Counted from the first letter of the stretch, positions 1 through 10,076 are shown. The stretch: 64,000 bases of DNA from Streptomyces capitiformicae (GCF_002214185.1 NZ_CP022161.1:2293767-2357766); one strand, 5' to 3'. Notes: generated by a model not told the origin, from the letters alone. Program-made: numbers and translations.

Positions 1-48
1 GCCGAACTGCCATCGCGCCAGAGTCTCCGGCGCCAGAGCGAAGTCCAC
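1..48 (-). CDS. cydA: cytochrome bd ubiquinol oxidase subunit I, N-terminal fragment
   Basis: Only the first 16 codons lie in the window; the gene runs off the left edge. A GTG start at 48 is preceded by an AAGGAG ribosome binding site. The peptide reads (M)DFALAPETLARWQFG, which matches the conserved N-terminus of actinobacterial CydA, the haem-carrying quinol-oxidising subunit of the cytochrome bd terminal oxidase in the membrane. A Rex-type palindrome about 80 bases upstream fits redox control of this gene. The identification rests on a short peptide plus that operator. Confidence 0.8.
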   Translation of the reverse strand, partial: MDFALAPETLARWQFG

Positions 49-126
49 GTCTTCTCCTTACATGCCGTGGCACTGCGGCAGTTTGCCCCGCTTGTCACGT
101 ACATCACAGGGCAACCGGGACGCGCT

Positions 127-142
127 TGTGAACGCGTTCACA
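127..142. promoter_or_regulatory. Rex operator (ROP) upstream of cydA
   Basis: A perfect 16-bp palindrome, TGTGAACGCGTTCACA. This is the known operator form for Rex, the NADH/NAD+-sensing repressor that controls cydABCD in Streptomyces. It lies in the leader or promoter region of cydA, which reads leftwards. Repression when NADH is low is inferred from the family. Confidence 0.85.
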
Positions 143-266
143 TTCACAAGCAATTATGACGCATAGCCGTTCGAGCCTCGACGGGCGGGGGTCCCTGAGC
201 ATGGACCGCTCGGCCCATGGCGTGAAAGCGCACGTCAGCCCCGATGCCTTGCGGTGCGAACGCAAG

Positions 267-293
267 AAGGGGCCCGGACAACCCGGGCCCCTT
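267..293 (-). terminator. hairpin terminator, probably the original terminator of the 2816-3895 aminotransferase gene
   Basis: A perfect 11-bp stem (AAGGGGCCCGG with its complement) and a 5-base loop. On the minus strand it is followed by CTTCTTGCG. It now lies 25 bases after the stop of the WYL gene. If the mobile element at 310-2814 is removed, it lies immediately after the aminotransferase stop codon, so it was probably that gene's terminator before the insertion. Confidence 0.65.
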
Positions 294-303
294 GACCGCC
301 GAG

Positions 304-309
304 GCTAGA
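304..309. repeat. 6-bp target-site duplication, left copy
   Basis: GCTAGA directly abuts the left inverted repeat of the IS481-family element. The identical GCTAGA abuts the right inverted repeat at 2815-2820. The sequence fits the NCTAGN target preference known for IS481 of Bordetella pertussis. Confidence 0.85.
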
Positions 310-335
310 TGTTGCGGGTCAGGACGTTGGTGACG
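310..335 (+). repeat. left terminal inverted repeat (IRL)
   Basis: Starts TGT and contains GACGTTGGTGACG at 323-335. It pairs with IRR at 2789-2814 (19 of 26 positions). The last codons and TGA stop (319-321) of the WYL gene lie inside it. Confidence 0.85.
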
Positions 336-1284
336 GCGCATAGTGGTGGGCAAGATTGGTGGCGAGGTCGCGGAGGTGAGCCCTGGCTTCGGTGGGGCCG
401 TGCACAGTGATGGCGCTCCCGAACGGCAGTAGTGCTCGCACGTCCTCCAGATGCAGGAAGCGGATCGTTACCTTGCGGCCAGTGGCGGATTCTTCATGGT
501 CGTCCGGGACGAGTCGTAGGCCAAAGATCCGTTGCGCTCGCTCGATCTGGGTCTGGTCGATGGTGGCGCTGACCTCTATCGCGTGGTTGTGCTCCCACTG
601 ATCAATGAGCGCGGCGGCGACGGTGGCCAGGGTCTGGCTCTCGCGGATCCGTCGTGGCTGGTCGACTTCTTTCCACGTCGTGATCCGTTCGAGTCGGTAC
701 ATCCGTGGCACTCGGGCACAGTCGGCGACGAGGTACCAGATGCCGGCCTTGGCGAACAGCCCGTAGGGATCCACGACCAGGTCGCGTGGGCATGACTCGC
801 ATGGGCTGTCGTACTCGATCCGTAGCCGGCGTCCTCGCCGCACTGCGCCGATCAGCGAAGCCGGAGTCGTGTCGGAAGCTCGTGCCTGACGCCAGGGACG
901 GCTGTCCACGTGCACTACGTCGGTGAGCGGCAAGAGCTCATGAACTCGACGCGGCTGTATAGCGGCGATCTTGGAGAGCGCGCGCTGGCTTTCGGCCGAT
1001 GCGTTGAGCTCCGCACGTTGCTTCTCATCCAGCCCAGTGAGCGACAGATGATCACGCTCGCCCGGTGTGAGTCGCGTGAGGTCGAGCCCGGACCCGGGCA
1101 GCATGGTCACGCCTCCGAGGCGGCCCCGGTGTGCGGTCACCGGCAGACCGGCGTCGCGGAGCCAGTTCAGGTCTCGCGTGATGGTTCGAAGGGACACCCC
1201 GAGCGCTGCGGCAAGTTCCTGTGTGGTCACGGCATCCCTCGATTTGAGGAGCAGCATCAGGGTGAAGAAGCGATCTGGGGTCAC
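319..1284 (-). CDS. WYL-domain transcriptional regulator (cargo gene)
   Basis: A 321-residue helix-turn-helix/WYL regulator. Residues about 17-45 form an HTH of the HTH_11 type (QELAAALGVSLRTITRDL). The WYL domain follows at about 140-225 with the motif GIWYLVA at 181-187, and a C-terminal WCX-like part completes the protein. Such proteins are cytoplasmic DNA-binding regulators whose WYL domain senses a ligand or nucleic acid. The GTG start at 1284 has no clear ribosome binding site. The gene is divergent from the VOC gene (92 bases between starts), so it plausibly controls it. Its 3' end is formed by the left inverted repeat of the mobile element. Confidence 0.88.
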   Translation of the reverse strand: MTPDRFFTLMLLLKSRDAVTTQELAAALGVSLRTITRDLNWLRDAGLPVTAHRGRLGGVTMLPGSGLDLTRLTPGERDHLSLTGLDEKQRAELNASAESQRALSKIAAIQPRRVHELLPLTDVVHVDSRPWRQARASDTTPASLIGAVRRGRRLRIEYDSPCESCPRDLVVDPYGLFAKAGIWYLVADCARVPRMYRLERITTWKEVDQPRRIRESQTLATVAAALIDQWEHNHAIEVSATIDQTQIERAQRIFGLRLVPDDHEESATGRKVTIRFLHLEDVRALLPFGSAITVHGPTEARAHLRDLATNLAHHYAPSPTS

Positions 1285-1376
1285 ACACCAATTTTTTCAG
1301 GAATTGCGACACGATGCGGCGCATATCCCGGTCAGGTTGGTGGATGCGTACCTACGACCTGTGAGAAGGAACAGCC

Positions 1377-1742
1377 ATGACCACATCCGTCGTGTCCATC
1401 GTCTACGTGAACGACGCTCCCGCCGCAGCTCGTTTCTACGGCGACCTCCTCGGCATGAGCCCCTCGTTCGAGACTTCGGGATACATCACCTTCGACCTCG
1501 GGCCAGGCGCTGACCTCGGTGTGTGGTCTGGCCAGTTCGAGGATCTGTCACCGGACGTCCCGCGCACCAGTGAGGTGTGCCTGGCCATCGACGGTGGACC
1601 CGACGAGCTCAACGCGATCTTTGAGCAGTGGAAGTCAAAGGGGGTCACGATCCTGCGCGAGCCTCATGATGCGGGGTTCGGGCTGACCTTCCTCGCAGCC
1701 GATCCTGACGGGAACCGTATCCGCGTCGCACCGCAGGACTGA
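1377..1742 (+). CDS. VOC-superfamily (glyoxalase/bleomycin-resistance fold) protein (cargo gene)
   Basis: A 121-residue single VOC module. The two beta-alpha-beta-beta-beta halves are visible: N-terminal VYVNDAPAAARFYGDLLGM and C-terminal FLAADPDGNRIRVAPQ. ATG start with GAAGGA upstream. The family includes metal-dependent lyases, dioxygenases and drug-binding resistance proteins. The usual early metal-binding His is not obvious here, so the activity cannot be named. It is divergent from the WYL regulator and lies in the mobile element. A hairpin follows its stop. A detoxification or resistance role is only an inference from cargo status. Confidence 0.8.
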   Translation: MTTSVVSIVYVNDAPAAARFYGDLLGMSPSFETSGYITFDLGPGADLGVWSGQFEDLSPDVPRTSEVCLAIDGGPDELNAIFEQWKSKGVTILREPHDAGFGLTFLAADPDGNRIRVAPQD

Positions 1743-1756
1743 AAAGGCCGAAATGC

Positions 1757-1790
1757 GGCAGGCGCGCACGATAGGTGTCGCGCCTGCCGT
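1757..1790 (+). terminator. hairpin terminator after the VOC gene
   Basis: A perfect 11-bp stem CGGCAGGCGCG/CGCGCCTGCCG with a 12-base loop, starting 14 bases after the VOC stop. No strong T tract. It insulates the transposase gene (start 1815) from VOC transcription. Confidence 0.7.
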
Positions 1791-1814
1791 CGTCTGACTT
1801 CGAGAGGACGACGA

Positions 1815-2819
1815 GTGCCCCACGCGAATGCGCCCCTGAGCGTCGAGGGCCGTAGGCGGCTCGTGAAGCGGTGCCGGACACGTCCCATCGCCCACGTCGC
1901 CGCTGAGATGGGCATCTCTCGCGCATGTGCCAGCAAGTGGGTAAATCGCTGGCGGCTACACGGTGATGCGGGATTGCAAGACCGGCCGTCGAGTCCGCAC
2001 CGGAGTCCGAACGCGACTCCAGCATGGGTCATCGAGCAGATCGAGTCCTGGCGCCGCGAGCACAAGTGGTCCGCGCAACGGATCACCGACGAACTTGTGA
2101 GTATCGGTTTTGTGATCAACCGGCGAACTGTCAGCCGACACCTGACCCGGCTCGGCCTCGGCGAACGCCGCTTCATCGACCCAGGCGGTGAGAACAACCG
2201 GAAGCCGGGGAAGATCATCGCCCGCTGGCCCGGACACCTGGTGCACCTGGATGTGAAGAAGGTCGGCCGGATCCCTGATGGCGGCGGGTGGCGGATCCAC
2301 GGCCGGGACAGCGATCAGGCCAAGGTCGCCAGTCGGGCGAAGTCGGCCGGGGCGAAGCGTGGCTACGTCTACCTGCACTCCGTCGTCGATGGTTTCTCAC
2401 GGCTCGCCTACACAGAACCGCTGGGCGATGAGAAGGGCGCGACGGCTGCTGCTTTCCTCGCCCGGGCGAAGGTCTGGTTCGCCGCCCACGGCATCAACCA
2501 CATCCACCGGGTCGTCACCGACAATGGCGCTTGCTACCGCTCCGGCGACTTCGCCCGCATCGTCGGGCAAGGCACCCGGCATCAGAGAACCAAGCCATAC
2601 ACACCTCGGCACAACGGGAAGGTGGAGCGCTACCAGCGCATCATGGCCGAGGAAGTCCTCTACGCCCGCGAGTTCACCAGCGAGGACGCCCGGTCAGCCG
2701 CGATCACAGTGTGGAACATCCACTACAACTACCACCGGCCGCATAGTGCTGCCGCCGGAAAGCCGCCAGCAGCACGCCTCCGAGAGAGCGTCACCAACGT
2801 CGAGCCCTCATACAGCTAG
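1815..2819 (+). CDS. IS481-family DDE transposase
   Basis: 334 residues. The N-terminal HTH (about 22-50, [22 protein letters not shown]) is typical of the IS481/IS3-like integrase group. It is followed by an rve-type integrase core with the likely catalytic triad D146 (HLDVKK), D236 (VVTDNG) and E271 (NGKVERY). GTG start. Only the sense codons up to 2814 come mostly from the element: the stop codon TAG (2817-2819) lies in the duplicated target GCTAGA, so the host target site supplies the stop. Length and motifs look intact, so the transposase is probably active. Confidence 0.92.
   Translation: MPHANAPLSVEGRRRLVKRCRTRPIAHVAAEMGISRACASKWVNRWRLHGDAGLQDRPSSPHRSPNATPAWVIEQIESWRREHKWSAQRITDELVSIGFVINRRTVSRHLTRLGLGERRFIDPGGENNRKPGKIIARWPGHLVHLDVKKVGRIPDGGGWRIHGRDSDQAKVASRAKSAGAKRGYVYLHSVVDGFSRLAYTEPLGDEKGATAAAFLARAKVWFAAHGINHIHRVVTDNGACYRSGDFARIVGQGTRHQRTKPYTPRHNGKVERYQRIMAEEVLYAREFTSEDARSAAITVWNIHYNYHRPHSAAAGKPPAARLRESVTNVEPSYS
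2789..2814 (-). repeat. right terminal inverted repeat (IRR)
   Basis: Read on the minus strand it starts TGT and contains GACGTTGGTGACG, identical to the inner block of IRL. It overlaps the last codons of the transposase. Confidence 0.85.
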
Positions 2820-2820
2820 A
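2815..2820. repeat. 6-bp target-site duplication, right copy
   Basis: GCTAGA, identical to 304-309. Its central CTAG is a palindrome that contains the TAG stop of the transposase on the plus strand and the TAG stop of the aminotransferase on the minus strand. Confidence 0.85.
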
Positions 2821-3895
2821 GCTCCTTGCGGAAGCTCTCCGTGACCTTGAGGAAGATGTCGTTCGCCTCGGTCTCCCCGATCGTCACCCGCACGCCCTCG
2901 CCCGGGAACGGCCGTACGACGACCCCGGCCTGCTCGCACACGGCGGCGAAGTCGACCGTGCGCTCCCCCAGCCGCAGCCACACGAAGTTCGCCTGAGTCT
3001 CGGGCACCGTCCAGCCCTGGGCGCGCAGCGCCTCGACTACCCGGTTCCGCTCGCAGACCAGCGCGCCCACGCGCCCGAGGAGTTCGTCCTCGGCACGCAG
3101 GGAGGCGACCGCCGCGTCCTGGCCGAGCTGGCTCACACCGAACGGCACGGCCGTCTTGCGCAGGGCGGCCGCCACCGGCTCGTGAGCGATCGCGAAGCCT
3201 ACACGGAGCCCGGCGAGACCGTACGCCTTGGAGAAGGTACGCAGCACACAGACGTTCGGCCGCTCGCGGTAGAACTCGACACCGTCCGGAACCTCGACAT
3301 CCCGCACGAACTCGCGGTACGCCTCGTCCAGCACCACCAGCACATCACCGGGCACCCGGTCGAGGAACCGCTCCAGCTCAGCCCGGCGGACCGCCGTACC
3401 CGTCGGATTGTTGGGGTTGCAGACGAAAATCAGCCGGGTCCGGTCGGTGATCGCGTCCGCCATCGCGTCCAGGTCGTGCACATCGCCAGGAGTGAGTGGC
3501 ACCTGAACGGACGTGGCCCCGCTGATCTGCGTGATGATCGGGTATGCCTCGAACGACCTCCAGGCGTAGATCACCTCGTCACCAGGACCCGAAGTGGCCT
3601 GCAGCAGCTGCTGGGCTACGCCGACGGAGCCGGTGCCCGTGGCCAGGTCCGTGACCGGCACCCCGAAGCGGTCCGACAGCTCGCTCATCAGCCCCGTGCA
3701 GGCCATGTCCGGGTACCGGTTGAAGGACGTGGCCGCCGCGGTCACACCCTCCAGCACACCGGGCAGTGGCGGGTAGGGGTTCTCGTTGGAGGACAGCTTG
3801 TACGCCACCGGACCACCCGCCGCGGCCGGCTTGCCGGGCTTGTAGGTGGGGATACCCTCCAGCTCGGCTCGCAGCTTGGGGCTCGTCTCGCTCAC
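2816..3895 (-). CDS. histidinol-phosphate/aromatic aminotransferase (HisC/Pat family)
   Basis: A 359-residue fold-type I PLP aminotransferase of the HisC/Pat group. It transfers an amino group between glutamate and histidinol-phosphate or an aromatic keto acid. Visible motifs are [11 protein letters not shown] near residue 35, CNPNNPTGT near 159, DEAYREF near 190 and [11 protein letters not shown] with the PLP lysine K223. A GTG start at 3895 was chosen because GAGGAGGAC precedes it closely; a longer in-frame reading to 4021 lacks family similarity. The stop TAG lies in the CTAG target of the mobile element, so the insertion left the protein unchanged. His versus Phe/Tyr synthesis cannot be decided here. 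Confidence 0.9.
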   Translation of the reverse strand: MSETSPKLRAELEGIPTYKPGKPAAAGGPVAYKLSSNENPYPPLPGVLEGVTAAATSFNRYPDMACTGLMSELSDRFGVPVTDLATGTGSVGVAQQLLQATSGPGDEVIYAWRSFEAYPIITQISGATSVQVPLTPGDVHDLDAMADAITDRTRLIFVCNPNNPTGTAVRRAELERFLDRVPGDVLVVLDEAYREFVRDVEVPDGVEFYRERPNVCVLRTFSKAYGLAGLRVGFAIAHEPVAAALRKTAVPFGVSQLGQDAAVASLRAEDELLGRVGALVCERNRVVEALRAQGWTVPETQANFVWLRLGERTVDFAAVCEQAGVVVRPFPGEGVRVTIGETEANDIFLKVTESFRKEL

Positions 3896-4307
3896 CGCAG
3901 TCCTCCTCGTCGACGTAATGCTTCTCACTTTATGAGGATTCGGCGCGCCTGCGAATGGCCTGTGGACAACCACGTCCACACCGCGTCCGCGCCTCTCCGG
4001 TCGCACCGGCCGCACGGGCATCAGCTCCCGGAGGTGTACGAATCGGGGGGCGCGCCTCTCACGAGCGCACGCGCCGGTGGCTCACGCCGTAGCGCGCATC
4101 ACCCGTGCAGGTGAGTTGAGACCTCTTCGAAACATGAGCTACTTGGCAGGCCCATACGCGTCGACAAGTAACGTACTAACATTGGATCGTTCAACTCCCT
4201 TGAATTTCAAGGAGATTGACCCGTTGTGACCTTGCAGAAACGTGCCTGTCAACGAGTGCATATGCGTCCGCACTACCCCACCGCATGAGCCCTACTATCG
4301 GCTCGCC
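3896..4307. other. intergenic region with an exact DnaA box
   Basis: About 410 bases between the divergent aminotransferase and LacI-type genes. It contains TGTGGACAA at 3961-3969 (an exact DnaA box TTGTCCACA on the minus strand) and ACGTCCACA at 3972-3980. An AAGGAG followed 11 bases later by a 20-codon GTG-initiated reading frame (4226-4288) could encode a leader peptide. No further gene is seen. Confidence 0.5.
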
Positions 4308-5420
4308 ATGACAGCAGCAGGGAAGCACCAGGTGAGCCGGGCGGATACTCCCCGCCGAGGCAGCCGGTCGGGCCGGGCGGGCATTCGAGACGTGGCCGCC
4401 GCCGCCGGGGTCTCCATCACGACCGTTTCCGACGCCCTCAACGGCAAGGGCCGGCTCCCGGACGCCACCCGACGCCATGTACGCGAGGTCGCCGACCGAC
4501 TTGGCTACCGCCCCTCGGCGGCGGCCCGAACCCTCAGGACGGGCAAGTCCGGCCTCATCGGCCTGACGGTGACCACGTATGGGGATGAACCTTTCACCTT
4601 CACCGAGTTCGCGTACTTCGCGGAAATGGCGCGGGCCGCCACCTCGGCCGCGCTCGCCCGGGGCTATGCCCTGGTCATCCTTCCCGCGACCTCGCGCCAC
4701 GACGTGTGGTCGAACGTCGCCCTGGACGGAACCGTGGTCATCGACCCGTCCGACCAGGACCCGGTCGTCAGCGAGCTGGTCCGTCAGGGATTACCGGTGG
4801 TCTCCGACGGCCGCCCGGCCGGCTCGCTGCCGGTCACCGCGTGGGTCGACAACGACCACGAGGCCGCGGTCCTCGGCATCCTCGACCACTTGGCCGACGC
4901 GGGCGCCCGCCGGATCGGACTCCTCACGGGCACGACGACCGACACGTACACCCACCTCTCGACGACCGCGTACCTGCGCTGGTGCGAGCGCGTGGGCCAG
5001 GATCCGGTGTACGAGGCCTATCCCGCGCACGATCCGTGCGCGGGAGCCGTCGCCGCCGACCGGCTGCTCGCCCGGCCCGACCGCCCGGACGCGGTCTACG
5101 GCCTCTTCGACCCGAACGGCACCGATCTGCTGGCCGCGGCCCGGCGGTACGGCCTGCGCGTCCCGGACGACCTGCTGCTCGTCTGCTGCAGCGAGTCAGC
5201 CGTGTACGCCACCACCGAGCCGCCGATCACCACGCTCTCGCTGAAGCCACGCCGGATCGGCACGGCCGTGGTCCAGCTCCTCATCGACGCCATCGAGGGG
5301 GTCGAATCGGACCAACCGGTCGAGCAGGTGATACCGACGGAGCTGATCGTGCGGAGCTCGTCCGAGCGGCGTCCGCCGCGTACGACGGTCAGTCCGCCGC
5401 GATCACCCGAAGAGGGTTGA
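4308..5420 (+). CDS. LacI-family transcriptional regulator
   Basis: 370 residues from the chosen ATG. The N-terminal LacI HTH and hinge lie at about 25-80 (IRDVAAAAGVSITTVSDALNG, then RLGYRPSAAARTLRTGKSGLIGL), followed by a periplasmic-binding-protein-like ligand and dimer domain. It is a cytoplasmic DNA-binding repressor of unknown effector, probably a sugar or a small metabolite. No ribosome binding site precedes the ATG, but TACTAT lies nine bases upstream, so a leaderless transcript is possible. A longer in-frame start exists at 4242. A GC hairpin follows the gene. Confidence 0.9.
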   Translation: MTAAGKHQVSRADTPRRGSRSGRAGIRDVAAAAGVSITTVSDALNGKGRLPDATRRHVREVADRLGYRPSAAARTLRTGKSGLIGLTVTTYGDEPFTFTEFAYFAEMARAATSAALARGYALVILPATSRHDVWSNVALDGTVVIDPSDQDPVVSELVRQGLPVVSDGRPAGSLPVTAWVDNDHEAAVLGILDHLADAGARRIGLLTGTTTDTYTHLSTTAYLRWCERVGQDPVYEAYPAHDPCAGAVAADRLLARPDRPDAVYGLFDPNGTDLLAAARRYGLRVPDDLLLVCCSESAVYATTEPPITTLSLKPRRIGTAVVQLLIDAIEGVESDQPVEQVIPTELIVRSSSERRPPRTTVSPPRSPEEG

Positions 5421-5448
5421 CGCCTCAGCGAGGATCCGAAAGGGGAAA

Positions 5449-5468
5449 GGGCGGGGAGAGCCCCGCCC
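5449..5468 (+). terminator. GC hairpin after the LacI-family gene
   Basis: Stem GGGCGGGG/CCCCGCCC with loop AGAG. An outer pair CCGAA/TTCGG (5436-5440, 5471-5475) can extend it. No T tract. Confidence 0.5.
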
Positions 5469-5635
5469 AATTCGGGAGAAAACCGCGGTGAACTGGGGTC
5501 CTGCGCCATTTCACCACCCCTGGGTCATCACATGGCGCGATCCGCATTCCTATGATGGGCGGACGACACCGCGGGCCGCTGCGACCAGGCAGTCCGATGC
5601 GGTGCAGATGCGGCGCGATGGTGGTGGAGGGGTCG

Positions 5636-6718
5636 ATGACTCAGGGGGCCGGTCAGGGACCCGAGGTGCGGACGCCGACGGTGCGCGATTTCCGCGTGCC
5701 CGCGTACGTCCACGAGGCCGGTCCGTACGGGCAGCACACCACGCGTCCCGGCGGGACCGCCAAGCCCGCCGAGGAGCCAGGAGGCTACCCCGAGGGCTAC
5801 ACCCCGACCCAGCGGGACCTCCCGGTGATCAACCGGGGTGACACACTTCAGGTCGCGATCGACCCGGAGGCCGTGGCGGCCGAGCCGTCCACCGCCAGGC
5901 CGGGCCCGCTGTTCGTCGTCGGGGACGTCCACGGCTACCTGGACGAGCTCCTCGCCGCGCTCCGGGAGAAGGGCCTCGTCGACGCGGAGGGCAACTGGTC
6001 GGCGGGAACCGCCCGGCTGTGGTTCCTCGGCGACTTCACCGACCGCGGCCCGGACGGCATCGGCGTCATCGACCTGGTGATGCGCCTGTCCGCGGAGGCC
6101 GCCGCGGCCGGCGGCTACTGCAAGGCCCTCATGGGTAACCACGAACTGCTGCTGCTCGGCGCCAAGCGGTTCGGCGACACGCCCGTCAACTCCGGCGCGG
6201 GCACCGCCACCTTCCAGGCCGCCTGGCTGCTCAACGGCGGTCAGAAGACCGACATGGACCGCCTCCAGGACCATCACCTCCAGTGGATGGCCCGCCTCGA
6301 CGCCATGGAGGAGGTCGACGGCCACCTCCTGGTGCACTCCGACACCACCGCCTACCGCGACTACGGCGACTCCATCGAGGCGGTCAACGACACCGTCCGC
6401 GAGACGATCACGCGCAACGACCCGGACGAGGTCTGGGACCTCTTCCGCAAGTTCACCCGGCGCTTCTCCTTCCGCGACGAGGGCGGCGCCGACGCGGTGC
6501 GCTCCCTGCTGGACACCTACGGCGGCACACGTATCGTCCACGGTCACAGCCCCATCCCGTACCTCCTGGGCGAGGTCGGCTCGGAGGACGGCGAGGACGG
6601 GACGGGACCCTCGGTCGAGGGGCCGTACACATATGCGGACGGTCTGGCCGTCGCCATGGACGGCGGCGTGACCATGGCCGGAAAGCTGCTGGTCCAGCAA
6701 CTTCCGCTGGATAGCTGA
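5636..6718 (+). CDS. calcineurin-like metallophosphoesterase
   Basis: 360 residues. A disordered N-terminus of about 80 residues is followed by a metallophosphoesterase core. Motifs are VGDVHGYLDELL (GDVHG), FLGDFTDRGPDGIGVI (GDxxDRG), MGNHELLLLG (GNHE) and a late GTRIVHGHSPIP (GHxP). These supply the two-metal site typical of PPP/ApaH-like enzymes. The substrate (protein phosphate, dinucleotide or other) is not evident. ATG start at 5636 follows GGAGGGG. It is a single cytoplasmic gene with no operon partner. Confidence 0.88.
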   Translation: MTQGAGQGPEVRTPTVRDFRVPAYVHEAGPYGQHTTRPGGTAKPAEEPGGYPEGYTPTQRDLPVINRGDTLQVAIDPEAVAAEPSTARPGPLFVVGDVHGYLDELLAALREKGLVDAEGNWSAGTARLWFLGDFTDRGPDGIGVIDLVMRLSAEAAAAGGYCKALMGNHELLLLGAKRFGDTPVNSGAGTATFQAAWLLNGGQKTDMDRLQDHHLQWMARLDAMEEVDGHLLVHSDTTAYRDYGDSIEAVNDTVRETITRNDPDEVWDLFRKFTRRFSFRDEGGADAVRSLLDTYGGTRIVHGHSPIPYLLGEVGSEDGEDGTGPSVEGPYTYADGLAVAMDGGVTMAGKLLVQQLPLDS

Positions 6719-6901
6719 GGCGTCAACGGGCAGGCGTCCCCCGTCGGAAGACTTCGCTGGCCAGGGGCCAATTTCTTCAAACCCCCTGTCACCGCCTACC
6801 GTCACCGCTCTACCATCGGCTTATCCGTAGCAGGCTCCCCTCCGTTTCTGCCCGACGGCTCGTCAGCATGCCGAGCCACAAGCCCTACGGAGCATCGGGG
6901 G

Positions 6902-7774
6902 ATGCACATGAACAGCGTTCCGCAGCACCTGCTCAGTGAGGACCGTCAGGAATACGAGCGGATCCTCGGCGAGGCGCTGCGCTCCGCACCACACCGCCCG
7001 GAATTCGCCGCTGGTCTGCAGCGGCTCAACCTCGAACAACTGCGCACCATGGCCCTCAGCGCCACAGCCATCATCACGGCGGCCGCGGCGACCGAATACG
7101 AGTACTACGTGAAGGTCCGCGACGAACTGCGCAACCCGTCGCTGTCCATCCCGCCCGCCCGCGAAGGCACGGCGGTCGGTTCCGCCGATCCCGCCGGGAC
7201 CGAGGTGGGACTCGCGGCCGCCGTGGGCGAGGTCGGTGCGACGGCCGGTGCCGGTGCGGGCGCCGTCGCCGCCGTGCTCGCTCCCGTCCTGGCCGGTACC
7301 GCCGCCGGGCTCTTCCTGCTCGTGGGTTACATCATGAGGATGATCGACCCCGATCGGGCGATAGCCCAGACCCTTCTCACCACGGGATGGGTCTTCGCCG
7401 CGGTCACGGCTGCCGCGATCCTGGTGGCCGCGGTCGGCCTCCTGCTCACCGCCCTGCGCAACGGCTCCACGACCGTGGACGGCGGAGCACACGGCGAGTT
7501 GAGCGAAGAGGTGGCCCGGGCCAAGGAGGTCTGGCGTGAGGCACTCCTGGAGCGCGGCATTCTGCCGTTTCTGCGTGACGCTCTCAAAAATCCGGGCGTG
7601 GCAGCGCCGAGCGATCCGGATCGGCCGACCCCGCCCAGCCGTATGCCTCATCTCGGCTACAACCGCCCGAACTTCACCAGCCCGGGCAGCGGCCCCGCCG
7701 GCTCTCGCCCCAGCTTCAGCAGCCCGGACTTCACCAGCCCGGACTTCGGTGGCCCGGAGCACCAGCCGGACTGA
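6902..7774 (+). CDS. small membrane protein of unknown function
   Basis: 290 residues, no function recognised. An N-terminal helical soluble part (about 1-95) is followed by an Ala/Gly-rich hydrophobic stretch (about 103-150, AGAVAAVLAPVLAGTAAGLFLL) and another membrane segment (about 165-185, VFAAVTAAAILVAAVGLLLTAL). The C-terminal tail is Pro/Ser-rich with the repeated unit F(T/S)SPD. A GGGGG stretch directly precedes the ATG; a second ATG two codons later is an alternative start. Convergent with thiC. Confidence 0.7.
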   Translation: MHMNSVPQHLLSEDRQEYERILGEALRSAPHRPEFAAGLQRLNLEQLRTMALSATAIITAAAATEYEYYVKVRDELRNPSLSIPPAREGTAVGSADPAGTEVGLAAAVGEVGATAGAGAGAVAAVLAPVLAGTAAGLFLLVGYIMRMIDPDRAIAQTLLTTGWVFAAVTAAAILVAAVGLLLTALRNGSTTVDGGAHGELSEEVARAKEVWREALLERGILPFLRDALKNPGVAAPSDPDRPTPPSRMPHLGYNRPNFTSPGSGPAGSRPSFSSPDFTSPDFGGPEHQPD

Positions 7775-7788
7775 GTCCTCGGGACCGA

Positions 7789-7820
7789 GCCGCCGCCCGG
7801 AACCCTCCGGGCTCGGCGGC
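7789..7820 (+). terminator. GC-rich hairpin between convergent genes
   Basis: GCCGCCGCCCGG pairs with CCGGGCTCGGCGGC leaving a two-base bulge; the loop is six bases. It lies between the membrane protein (plus) and thiC (minus). The rest of 7775-8029 shows nothing recognisable. Confidence 0.45.
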
Positions 7821-8029
7821 CGACCGGCGGGAGCTCGGTCCGGAGGGCCGACGCGGTCGCACTCCGACCCGTCCGCTCGATGCGCGCATGGGACGCCCGC
7901 CGAGCCACGGCGCTGCCCGAGCGGCGGCGGGCTCCCCGGGCAGCCATCCGGGAGAGCACCGCCTCTGCGTGAACAGTCAACGGCCACGACGAACCGCGCC
8001 CGCCGCCCCCAGCCGTCCGCCCCTGGCTC

Positions 8030-10000
<1,971 letters not shown>

Positions 10001-10076
10001 CAAAGGTGTCTCCACGCTAGCGTCAGATGTGGCGCGGTGAACAGTGGGCACCGCCCGTTCTTGCGATGATCGGTCG

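Larger units (their letters stand above)
310..2814. mobile_element. IS481-family element with WYL and VOC cargo genes
   Basis: A 2,505-bp element bounded by imperfect inverted repeats (310-335 and 2789-2814). Both ends begin TGT, 19 of 26 positions match, and a 13-base block GACGTTGGTGACG is identical. It is flanked on both sides by the direct repeat GCTAGA. It holds three genes: a WYL regulator (minus), a VOC protein (plus) and an IS481-type DDE transposase (plus). The usual IS481 element is about 1 kb and carries the transposase only, so the first 1.5 kb is cargo. It sits between cydA and an aminotransferase gene. The intact repeats and open transposase suggest recent insertion. Confidence 0.85.

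Noticed and set aside
1777..2814. A minimal 1-kb IS481 element starting at the TGT at 1777
   Set aside because: The TGT there lies in the arm of the VOC terminator hairpin, does not match the right end and has no CTAG repeat; the match at 310 is far better.
5528..6805. Long open frame antisense to the metallophosphoesterase
   Set aside because: No family similarity and no start signal; a by-product of high GC, as are other long antisense frames (8504-9940, 18012-19610, 35113-37296, 40936-42732, 56842-58575).
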